Below are positions 1-9,633 of a DNA stretch of 16,263 nucleotides, one piece after another. The translations under genes and the position numbers were made by a program. Within the stretch, counting starts at the first letter, position 1; each line of letters opens with the position of its first letter. Below the pieces are notes generated by a model that saw nothing but the letters and a program-made list of their open reading frames with translations, did no database searches and was not told the origin of the DNA. Source of the stretch: Setaria digitata (taxonomy: Eukaryota; Nematoda; Chromadorea; Rhabditida; Setariidae); contig RCAB01000835.1 of NCBI GenBank assembly GCA_003640385.1, forward strand, positions 1-16,263. The letters are read 5' to 3'.

Positions 1-312
1 TATATTACATATTATAGTTGCAATTATAATTATGATTACATATGCAAAGTGTAGATATGATAGAGGAAACGAACCAGCGAGCGCTTCTCGTACTAAACCA
101 GGATAATCATTCCCAACCGGTTCTAAAACAAGCTCCACTGATTCCATTACTTCACCAGCTGTAAAGGATTTTATCATTATACTTGTACATAATTGAAATT
201 GATGGATAACGTCATCTCGATGTCGTTTTTATGTTGCAATTAGTAGTATTGCACTTGAAGAGAATACTGCAACTGACTCAAGAGACCTCGGATTCCCGTT
301 TCTTGTCCACAT
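1..312 (-). CDS. Partial unknown gene running off the left edge (two exons)
   Basis: I do not recognise this protein. The best model starts at the ATG at 312-310 (M-W-T-R-N-G) with an in-frame TGA just upstream. Exon 1 ends at 255 before a gtgcaa donor in phase 1. Exon 2 starts at 158 after a good cctttacag acceptor and runs to about 40, before a possible gtaatc donor, or on to the window edge. Exon 2 is the more convincing part: its frame reads GEVMESVELVLEPVGNDYPG and then LVREALAGSFPLSY, which looks like soluble protein, and no other frame is open there. Exon 1 lies in a patch where all three minus frames have short open stretches, so its frame and start are uncertain. It rests mainly on being the only frame whose donor phase matches exon 2. 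Function unknown. Confidence 0.35.
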
Positions 313-3000
313 CCATCTACGACCCCTGGCCCGTCATGGTTCGCATCAGCAGAATTCAAATTCCTTCGTTACTCATCGAGCATACGTAACACGGCCCTGT
401 CTCCTCGACTGCAACCCAGTACATAAACTACTCATCCCAACCAATTTCATGCTTGTGGTTGCACCTACGTAGAGGGGTCCGTTGTCTTGAGTTGGGAGTT
501 AAGTGGTGGCAGAACACAATATTGAAAAGAGGAAGCAGAGTAAATGAAGATAGCTCACATTTAGGGCCTGGTGGAAAATGGTACGCAGCAGCAGTCTTTT
601 TAATGAATGAGAAAGCATGATGGAAACAGATCAGTGAAAGGGCTAGTAGAACAGGAAAGATTTCAAAACAAGAAGGCAACGGTACGAAGAATTATTTTGT
701 CAGCAATGTCGCCAGATGAAATGCAAAATTCTATTTTGTGATAAAATAACTTCCCTTCTATTTGGCTGGTGGCTGCGTAGAATTCTGAAATGAACATACA
801 GGAGCAGAAATGGGAGACCTAAGACCAATAATCCAGCCCTGTTGAGCCTGTGAGACCGTTGCCCATTCAGTATCAGGGAAGACAGTACCATTCTCTGTTC
901 ACATTTTGCCGGAACATAGAAGAGTAGGGCAATGTTTCAGACTGGAAGTTCCTGCAAGCTAATTAAAATGAATGTAAAACACGCACCTCTTAAACGCAAC
1001 CTTTCACTGAAAGACCAACCTGTTCACATTTCCGCATATCCATTTAACTCAGTGAATTACCGAACTGATTAACGCTTCACTACCAGAGTACCTAGTATCA
1101 AATAACCGTGAGGGGGATTACGAGTCATTTAATTAGATTCCGTAGAACTGAATCTAATTAGTGCGATTAATCTGTTTCCTGCTAATGATATGGCTGGCTT
1201 ATAAGGACTTCGCTTTGTGTTCGCGATTCGACAGATAATATTAGAAGGAATATCCAGTTCTTAATAAAATAGGTTTACGTCATCCTTTATATTAATTAGG
1301 ACAACAACAATGGAATACTCGATAGGATGTCTGTTTCTAATTATTGAACTGTTAATATTAGGCAAATAATAGTGCTCATCTGAAAATTTATAATTTTAAG
1401 CATCATAAGGTAGGGTTCGCTATTTAAGCAGTATCATCGAAATATGAGTTATGAAGTTGCCGGAGATGTCTCAACAAGCAAAAAGATGAACGGACCAAGA
1501 CATTTACTTCATTCCATCAATATTACTTCATCAACTACGTATTCTGTGCGATTCACAGGCATCAACGTATTCTGAATTGTGAGAATCATAGAAAGCACTA
1601 TTACCGTACTGTTAAGGCTTCAAAAACTGTACAACAATCTTTGTCACGCAGGATTTACAACAATATTTTATCTAGAGATATAATGGAGCAGGGATTAGTT
1701 GGCTTTACATATTTGCTTTGAAAACTCACTTCTCCATGTTCGAAATAAGTTTTAAATTCTCTTCTTTTAAATTTAATTTTCAAAGATGTGTGCCAACAAA
1801 TTTCATAACTAACAAACATCACATATTCTGTACTCCATTGCGCTTTTAAAACTAAGATTTAAAATTTAAAAAACCTAAACAAGAAATATATTTCCTAGAT
1901 AAACAAATCACGTGGTTATTATCATTACATACAAAACAGTTACGCATGGAATAAAATAGTGGTGCATTATCAACACAACTCCAGGTAGACAGCCTCACTG
2001 CAACACAACCTAAGTACAGCAGATGGAAATCCATGATAAGAGCTTCTGAAGCCCTTGAATTTAACACCCAACCCTAATATAACCTCATACCACTTTTGTG
2101 TTTTTATGGAGCATTTCAGATGTCATAACAAAGAATTTAACAGATTGTAGTACCTCTTCAGTAATGTTTAATTTCAATATTAATCTGAATGTTCACGATA
2201 ATTTCCAACTCGGATCAAACCACTGATACAAGAAACCTTAACTGCTTAAGATATTTTCAGGTTCTATTCAGATGGAATTCCCAACCCTGTACTATGTCTA
2301 GAATTCATGACAATTCGACCTTCATTGCTACAAAAATTTCCTTCGGTGATGTTATTTTCGGAGGTGATGAAGCTTACTTTCCTCTTTGAACTGCATAAAA
2401 TCGCAAAATTTTTAATTTATACTATGAAAAACTGTACTTCATATATTCTCCTCAATCTTCGCATTTTAACACAAAAAATCTACGAAATAATAAGTATTTG
2501 GAAACGGCACGATAACGATGTTTGAATACCTTTGATTAAATTAACATATTGTCCTTTTATTTAACATATTCAAAAAAAAAATTTACAGCTCAAATCCACT
2601 TTGACGAGAATGAAAGAATTATAGTTTGAATGAATTAATTTAAATGTGCTAATATTAGAGACTGAAAAGCAAAAACAAGGAACGACCGCTGCCTAAAAAA
2701 AACAGAGATTAATTCTCCAAGAGAATGGATTAAATTATCAATATCAAGCATTAACCTGACATAAATACACTCGCTATATTCAGAACTTAATTAAAAGTGA
2801 TTTTAACAATATTTCTAATTAACCAGCGAAATGGTGAGCAGTGCAATAATGATCAGAGATCACGTCAAACCAAGGATGGCAACAGCTAACAGCAAACAAC
2901 ACCAATCAACATGGTCATTGGTTGACACTGTAGGAAATACTCTAAGCCAGATAATTTGATTACTCCCTTTGAACCAACCAAAATAATTTACTAGGTGTGA
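313..3000. other. Intergenic region, no gene assigned
   Basis: From about 320 to 900 the base composition is less AT-biased and several short open frames occur on both strands. One minus-strand stretch near 890-806 reads like protein (NGTVFPDTEWATVSQAQQGW) and is followed by a gtatgt donor, so unassigned exons of the left-edge gene may lie here. None joins into a coherent model. From about 900 to 3000 the sequence is AT-rich with frequent stops in all frames, apart from a perfect 11-bp hairpin at 1130-1160. The 3' UTR of the SUV3 gene must begin just below 3001. The nearest canonical minus-strand AATAAA I see is at 2561-2556, about 440 nt downstream, so the polyadenylation site is not settled. 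Confidence 0.5.
1130..1160. repeat. Perfect 11-bp inverted repeat with 9-nt loop
   Basis: TAATTAGATTC at 1130-1140 and GAATCTAATTA at 1150-1160 are exact reverse complements around the loop CGTAGAACT. The arms stop matching immediately outside. It sits in intergenic DNA between the left-edge gene and the 3' end of SUV3. It could form a hairpin or serve as a palindromic TAAT-type binding site. No coding context explains it. Confidence 0.7.
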
Positions 3001-4348
3001 TCATCGTTGAGTTTTCAATTTTTCAATTTCTTCACGTCTAATCTCTTCTCTAAGCAATAGCAACTCGTCTTCGTCTACCAACCCTTTCCGTAACAACCGT
3101 TCTGACACCGATTCCACTCCTTCTGTAACAAATTAAGTGGAATAAGCCACAACAATATGAAATGGAATAAATCTATAGAAGCTTCACTGTCATTTTTTAC
3201 TCGATTTGGCATTACAGGGGATTTATAATATAGCATACTGAAATAGTTTACTGCTACTATTAATCACATCTAATTTTTAATTTAACTGACAGCAGTTGCA
3301 ATAAGCGAGTTAATATAAACATAATTTGAATAAAAAAGTGCAAGTCATCAACGTTAACTAGGAAATACCAACATACTGAATTACCTTGACTATCAGTTTC
3401 ATTTATATATCCCTCTTCTCCCTGAAATTAAATGAATTGAATCACTAGGAAAGAGAGAAGTACAAGTGTGGTTATTTACACGCCTCAGAGTAATCGGCTT
3501 GCTAATAGCGATAATTTATGACTAAATAACAAATATGTATCATTAGACAATAATTTCACTCACCTCATTCGCCTGGGATGTGATATCAGACATGGTTTGT
3601 AGTGCTTCACTAATATAGCTCTCAATCAGTTTTCCCAACAAGCGTACTCTTTCTCGATCGGGAAACATATCCTAAATATATTCAAAAGCTATGATAGATA
3701 TCCTATCTGTCACTTCAGTTCAAAGGGATAACATAAATAATAATGTACTTAACAATAAATTGAACAGGTAGGTCAAATTATTTCTCATACGGGAGTGATG
3801 GAAGCAATTTTATTCAAAATACATAATCCTGTCCTTATTCATACTGACAGTTCTGAGAATCTGGATTTTAATTTTTCACTTCTGAGTAACAAATAAAAAA
3901 TTTTAAAATGCTTCGATTACCACAGTTCCAAAAGAAAGGGCTGAAAATTTGTCACAGCCACTCACCGGAAATTTGTAACTGAGCCAGAGATAAAGATCGA
4001 TTAAGTTATATACTTTACACATATCTAAAAGCATTGTAACACTGGTCGGTTTAGGAAGCGGCCACTGGATTATCTCACAAAACCAATTGTAATTTATCGC
4101 TTGACCTTCAGCAAATCTGAAAAAGAAAATTTTTGTGACTTAGAGCACTTCCACGAAAAGCTAGAAGTGTAAAAAAGAACCAGAATTTGTTACAAATTTA
4201 AATTTACCTTCGAGCTATGCGTACGAAACATGTTCGGGCAACACCATTGTCTATTTCCATATCTACTGGAGCGGTACAAAAAACATATTTAACCTAAAAT
4301 CACTTTAACAAATTTGCATTTTTCTGCACGAACAGAAAAGCTTAACCG

Positions 4349-4380
<32 letters not shown>

Positions 4381-7300
4381 CTAAAAACTATCAAACTACC
4401 AACCTTTATACTTAACGGAATATCATCTATAAGTTCGGCTAGTTTACGAAACTGATCGATGTCGCAAAGATGAAATCTTTTGCTTAGAGAACTGATCGAT
4501 ATGAACATATCAATGATACTGAGAAATGAAGCATGAGGAAGATGATACGAGAAGGTTTCTAACTGAAACAAACCGTGAAAAGCATTGTGAATATTAGTTT
4601 ACAAGTATCAAAAAAGGTACCTGCTCAGATGTTGGGGCGATACCGGCAGTTTCAATAAGTTTGATGGGCTCCTTCATAAAAGTTTCCAATAAAGGCATTT
4701 CTGCCGATCGCAAAGTTGTTACCTCAAAGACGCATCTGTTGGATATTGAAAGTATGTTAATGAAGGAATTAGTTTAAATTTGAATTATCGAATAACATGG
4801 ATTTATCACTTGAAATCAGGCTAAATAACAAACCCATCCTTTTTGATAAGCGGACTGAAAACGACCAGCACGTCCAGCGACCTGTATTACGTGGTAGTTC
4901 GCTTGGTGTTCACCGAATGGAAACTGCACGAATATGATTCTAAATACTTTTATTAATAGCTATCAACGTTCATCTTGAGATTTCAAAGTTAACTTCCTCT
5001 CTGACAACGAGACGACAATCCTGGGAACTCAATATTACCTTTCTAGTACTTCAAAAGGATGCTGAAAAAACCCAACATTACAGAAACGAATAACCGAGGA
5101 GCAATAAAACAGTTCATTAGCTAAACTTGGAATGCTTCGATCGGTAAATAAAAAAGTATTGCGATTCACTAGATCAACAAACCTCCGGATATTCAAATTC
5201 AGCCCCATTCCAACAGCATCGGTAGCAACCATTACGTTGGGCTTCCGACTCATTTCATTGAATATCTTTGCCTGGTTCAATTTTGTCCACGGTGGTAAGG
5301 CACCATATATCACAGTCGGTTGAATGCCCAATTTCATCAGACTTTTAGTTATCGAAAATAACATAGAAACGGAAAAGCAGACTAAGCAATCGCCATCCTA
5401 AAGTATTACATTGCTAGATAAGAATGAAAAATGATAAAGATCTAACTTCATTATGTTTATAGTATCGAAAACTTGCAAAACAATCTACGCTACTCAGTAT
5501 TAATAAAGGAGAAATTTCACCGTGAATTTCACCGTAGCCGTAAATCATGCGACAAGTAATTAACCTGAACATTATCAAGTTTTGTCAAGGCTTCATTGCA
5601 TAAAATGAGAGGTGTTTTTCTTTCATAATAGTGCACTTCTACGTGTTCTCCAATGGGATCCAGTAAACCTCGTACAATATCGATTGCCGCCTCTTCACCG
5701 CAAAGATGAACCTAAAAAATGGAAGCACTAAAAAAAAAAAAAAAATGGAAGCACTTTCCACATCTGTTTACATCTTTGCTAAATCTATTTTCTGTTGAAC
5801 TTTTTCGTAAAAAGAAAAAAAAAAAAAGACGGAGTTGCAAAGGCAAAACTTGTCGTACTGAGAACAAAATGAAGAATGCAAGTATACATCTGATATTTCT
5901 GATTCTTATATTTTATTATACATCTAGCAAAAAACGGAAGCAAAACAATAAATAGAAATAATTTGAAACTTTCGAGCATTTCCATAAGGAACAGATGAGA
6001 ACGATGTTGATGAGTATACCTCTTCTGCAGCAATGCCAAGTAAAGCTCTTGTCCAAGCCCAACCGCGACTGTGATCACGTAACATCTGAATTTCATCAAT
6101 CACAGCAACTTCCACCTTCACGTCAACAGGTACCATTTCAACGGTCATAGAAACATGGGACGAGGGTGTTTCGGCATCAGTTGCATAACGTCGTTCTTCA
6201 CCCGTAACCATGTCACATTTGACACCTTCAAAAGATTGAAATCTTAATTTCTTAATTCAGATTCAACGAAAAAATGAATCACAGGGAATTCAAGATGATA
6301 ACAAACCTTGTTCATTAGTTTTCTGGCATACTTCGTTCGCAAGTAATCTTAACGGGCAACAATAAAAACCTGTCTTTGCTCGATAGAATCTCTGCAGTGC
6401 TTCGTACGTCTTGCCACTATTAGTTGGTCCTTTAAGGTACATTATTATCGTTTAAAAAAATAATTTTCAAATCAAACATTCATTTAAAGTATCTAATATG
6501 TTATAAAAAAAAGAAACTAATGTGTTACGACACTAATACCGATAAGTAAAACTCTCAAAATCGACTCTAAAATCACTCCATTTCATTCAGTAATTGATAA
6601 ACTTCCTTAAAATCGATAGTAACATATTTGATAACAATGTATCAAAATAATTAAAATATCGTCGAAAGAAGGTTGGAATAATGCATTTTCGTTTAATAAA
6701 ACATCGATTAGCAGAACCTGCATGAAAATGGATCTTTCTGAATATCTCCCTAGCTTTTGGATACCAGTTATGCGGTTTGGTTAGATCACTCAAAGTCTTC
6801 AACTCCTTTTCGCATTCCAAATGTGGATACACCCTCTTTGTATGTTCAATAAAATACGGATATATACTATCGACATCACGTGCTGAATATAAATACTTAG
6901 ATGCAACAATGTTTCCATTTTCATAAATGATAAGCAAATCTTCAGTTCCTTATTTTTTGACAAACTGAAAATCAGATTTATGCTTTCTATTATATTTCAG
7001 AGTTCTTTAAGAAAAACTGCATAATATGCTGGATGTATAAAAGGTGTCTGTTCAATAAATTCCGTTTCTTCTGCGAAACTTACATTTGTTTAAAATATCA
7101 CTAATTATAACAGCAATACATGGATCCAACGGTGATGCGTGCATGCAGTAGTTCCGAAAACTTCTAAAAGAAAAAAAAATCCACGAATAACTGAGGTAAT
7201 CAGACATTTTTTAGCAAAATAAAAAAAATATGAATCCATTAGGACCTTTTACCAGCCATTAACAGGAATAAACATACTTATACGCAGCATGAAACATTTT

Positions 7301-8218
7301 CCTGTTCACGTTGTTCTGCTCAGATAACTCCCGAACCAAAGGTCTCCTAGCGAAGCTCTCCAAAACTCGCGAAATATCTTCCTTGCTTAGATCAGCAAGA
7401 ACATCCTGGAAATCAGTACTATGACCACAGCACTGCACTTGAATTTCTGGGAAATCATCAATATGGCTGCTCAGACTACAAAATATTCCCGTCTTTCTGA
7501 ATCACTTATCATCCTCTAAAGTACAAGAAAATGACTGAATGGTCAAAGGTGCAGATGCAGTGCTAAAACATGGGCATTTAAAGTAAATAACGCGGATGTA
7601 CCGTTTCGTCTTTAGGCAAATTTGGAATAGTTATCGGAGCAGGCGGTACGATGTCGATGAAACTTCGTAACTTGGCTTTTCGAGCCGTTCCCACCAAAGG
7701 TACCATTCTAGCTACAAATCCCGTCTCCAATGGTGAATATTTCGTTTGCTTCATAATAATCGGAGCATGCTTCTTTCCACTTCGTATCAGTTCCAGGCTC
7801 ATCTTCCGTCCTCCGGGAGAAACCGATTTCGACTCCGGCTTTCCATCGCAACCTGTCAACTGAAATATCTGGAGGAAAAATCTAAAGAGAGGCAGAAAAG
7901 GAAGAAAAATTGAACAAAACGCTACTACTACTTGTTATAACACACTATCTCTTAGAGAACCACATGAATATCAAGCATTTTTAAATTTATTTGAGTAACT
8001 CCATTCACTACGAATAATGAACAAACAAGAGACGAAGTGTAAAATAAGGGAAGTCTAAAGAATCTTACACCGACAGAACTTTTCCTCGGTACAGCAGAAC
8101 TATGAGATCGCTGCAGAAGACGTGTTTGCATGAAGGATGGTCCTTGATCGGTGCTGTTACCCATAATTAGCTTCCATGGTGGGCGACATTTTATTACCTG
8201 TAACGTCATCTTACCCAT
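3001..8218 (-). CDS. SUPV3L1: ATP-dependent RNA helicase SUV3, mitochondrial (complete, 17 exons)
   Basis: SUV3 is the mitochondrial superfamily 2 helicase that unwinds RNA for degradation. In yeast and humans it works with an exoribonuclease (Dss1 or PNPase) in the matrix. Coding exons: 8218-8069, 7859-7602, 7405-7278, 7163-7084, 6882-6718, 6429-6307, 6225-6020, 5711-5565, 5397-5183, 4939-4834, 4722-4621, 4562-4404, 4293-4208, 4116-3966, 3671-3564, 3421-3385, 3122-3001. All phases agree and give 780 aa, against 786 in human. Motifs: [14 protein letters not shown] before the Walker A loop GPTNSGKT (261-268, its first Gly codon split by an intron); Walker B DEIQ (345-348) followed by [17 protein letters not shown] and [11 protein letters not shown] (476-486, motif V); QVAGRAGRF (510-518, motif VI); the SUV3 C-terminal region with [13 protein letters not shown] and MFPD (about 680-696); then a charged tail ending KTQR. 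The first 48 residues are rich in Lys/Arg/Ser, as in a mitochondrial presequence. Splice sites were chosen by phase and family motifs. Confidence 0.95.
4355..4380. repeat. (TA)13 microsatellite in a SUV3 intron
   Basis: An uninterrupted run of 13 TA units lies inside the 110-nt intron between coding exons 12 and 13 of SUV3 (intron 4403-4294). It is 23 nt inside the donor and cannot affect the reading frame. It is likely length-polymorphic and prone to assembly error. Confidence 0.9.
5714..5755. repeat. Short tandem duplication with poly-A, covering a splice acceptor
   Basis: The 16-bp unit AAAAAATGGAAGCACT occurs at 5714-5729 and again at 5740-5755, separated by further A residues (16 consecutive A at 5730-5745). 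On the minus strand this is the pyrimidine tract of the SUV3 exon 8 acceptor. The duplication creates a second TTTTAG at 5731-5728, upstream of the real one at 5713-5712. Use of the upstream copy would add 16 nt and shift the frame, so the downstream AG must be the productive site. Confidence 0.85.
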
Positions 8219-8387
8219 CAGTATAAAACGACGGTTCCGGGAAGCTTCTGCTTCAAGCAGCCTGAAACAGTTACCACGTGGACACGTACATATGCACAGT
8301 AACATTGGATATATGAAATGATGCGTACTTCAGTCATTGGGATCCAAACACTTCGCAATTAATATCATCCTCTACACGTCTCTTACC
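8219..8387 (-). other. SUV3 5' leader with probable UTR intron or trans-splice acceptor
   Basis: A good acceptor (ctgtttcag) ends at 8262, 43 nt before the chosen SUV3 ATG at 8218, and there is no ATG between them. Upstream, a strong donor (GCAG followed by gtaaga) begins at 8386. The simplest reading is a 125-nt 5'-UTR intron (8386-8262). If the organism is a nematode, the same acceptor could instead receive a spliced leader. Coding sequence does not run through this intron: the donor phase needed to join the SUV3 frame has a TAG immediately upstream. The frame is also open without splicing back to 8305, so a longer N terminus is not fully excluded. Confidence 0.5.
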
Positions 8388-9633
8388 TGCACTACCGGTC
8401 CCTCCACCTTTGCTTACAACAGCGATGCGTCACATTCCCGTTGCATGCTAAAGACGTGAAATTGAGTGGTTCTCGTAGTTGTGTACGGTAATGACAGTAT
8501 CTCATACAGAAGTCTGTAGAGAAGAATAATTTTCTGGCACGGTTGAATTGGTGTCGGTTGAATAGTTCCCTTCATTGCATAGATCAGCTGAATTTTTCTT
8601 GTGTTTAAAGAAAACCTACACAGAATTACTTATTTATCAAACGGAAGATCCTTTGCTAATGATAGTATCATGTCGCACTCATTTTGTATGGCTTTTTTGT
8701 CATCTGACTTCAGAGCTGCGGAAGAAATAACAGAAGCAAGAAGTCCTTGTTTCAAATCGTCTGAGTCTTGTTATCAGATTAAATGAAACTGGGAATTCAC
8801 TGAAATGCTTCTCTTAGCTAAGACCAAAATTTATTTTAGTTCCAGAAATACCGGATTTCTGTTTTCCTTTCCCTGCTATGAATTCTCGAGAAATTCACAG
8901 AAGCCTCACCAGAATCTGAAACTTGCATGCTATTTCAATATAAATAAAAAAAAGTGATAAATTAAAATTGTTTCAAGAACACAAAAAAACAGTAGTCTCT
9001 CAATCAGAATTTAAAAAAAAAAAAAAATGATGGTGAGGCAATTAAATTAAGGGAAATATGATGTGAGAAGAGCCAAAAATGTTGTTTAGTTTGTTAATTG
9101 TTTATAATTACTCGATGAATAACTTGGTTAGCATGTAATAGAAAAATTGGGAGATTTCAACTTCTATTTTGGACAGTGCAGTTGGCTGTTTAATTAGTCC
9201 GTTGTCTGACCAATTGTATCAAGAATTCATGTTTCTTGGAATTTTTATGCAAATTCTGGATAATTTAAGTATCTATAAGTGTTACTTTATTATTTCAGAA
9301 GGATGCATTGTTTGTTGTAAACTCTGAGGAGCCAAGTCAAGAATGCCTACATCTGTAATTTATTTTCTTTTGGCATTTGTTCATATTGTAGCAACCGAAG
9401 ATTAATTTGAACAATTGGTTTATTTTTCACTTTTATATTGATTAATTAAAAAAATATGTTTTCAGGCATATTTCTATATATATTTTTTTATATATATATT
9501 AAAAAAATATGTTTTTTGCAAGGAATTTAAATTTTTAATCATTTTCAGTATTTTTTGATCTAATATCTTAAAATTTCGCCAAAAAGTATTAATGTTAAGA
9601 AATTGAAATAGTAGATAAATAATTAAACTTGTA
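8388..9633. other. Divergent intergenic region between SUV3 and the membrane-protein gene
   Basis: This region must hold the promoters of the leftward SUV3 gene and the rightward membrane-protein gene. I see no clear TATA box or other named element. Two plus-strand acceptors stand out. One is ttattatttcag ending at 9298, followed by an open frame of 19 codons (KDALFVVNSEEPSQECLHL, stop at 9356-9358), which could be a terminal exon of an unseen gene or a 5'-UTR exon. The other is attttcag ending at 9548, 85 nt before the ATG at 9634, a plausible leader or trans-splice acceptor for the downstream gene. The rest is AT-rich, with A/T runs at 9012-9026 and 9445-9515. Confidence 0.4.
9445..9515. 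repeat. 18-bp direct repeat flanking a TA-rich segment
   Basis: ATTAAAAAAATATGTTTT occurs at 9445-9462 and again at 9498-9515. The segment between them is almost pure A/T with short TATATA runs. It probably arose by local duplication of simple sequence. It lies in the presumed upstream region of the plus-strand gene. Confidence 0.75.

Noticed and set aside
1444..1575. Plus-strand 43-codon frame (MSYEVAGDVSTSKK...)
   Set aside because: It looks protein-like and has an ATG, but it is short, has no splice signals or recognisable motif, and lies in AT-rich DNA where such frames occur by chance.
5785..5955. Open frames on both strands over the A-rich segment
   Set aside because: They are driven by lysine or phenylalanine runs from poly-A/T inside a SUV3 intron; low-complexity translation.
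8388..8440. Minus-strand frame RIAVVSKGGGTGSAG before a gtaaga donor, suggestive of a nucleotide-binding glycine loop
   Set aside because: A TGA lies directly upstream with no ATG after it, and splicing to 8261 in that phase soon hits a stop. It is better explained as 5' UTR.
8601..8786. Plus-strand 61-codon frame
   Set aside because: No supporting splice sites, motif or coding bias.
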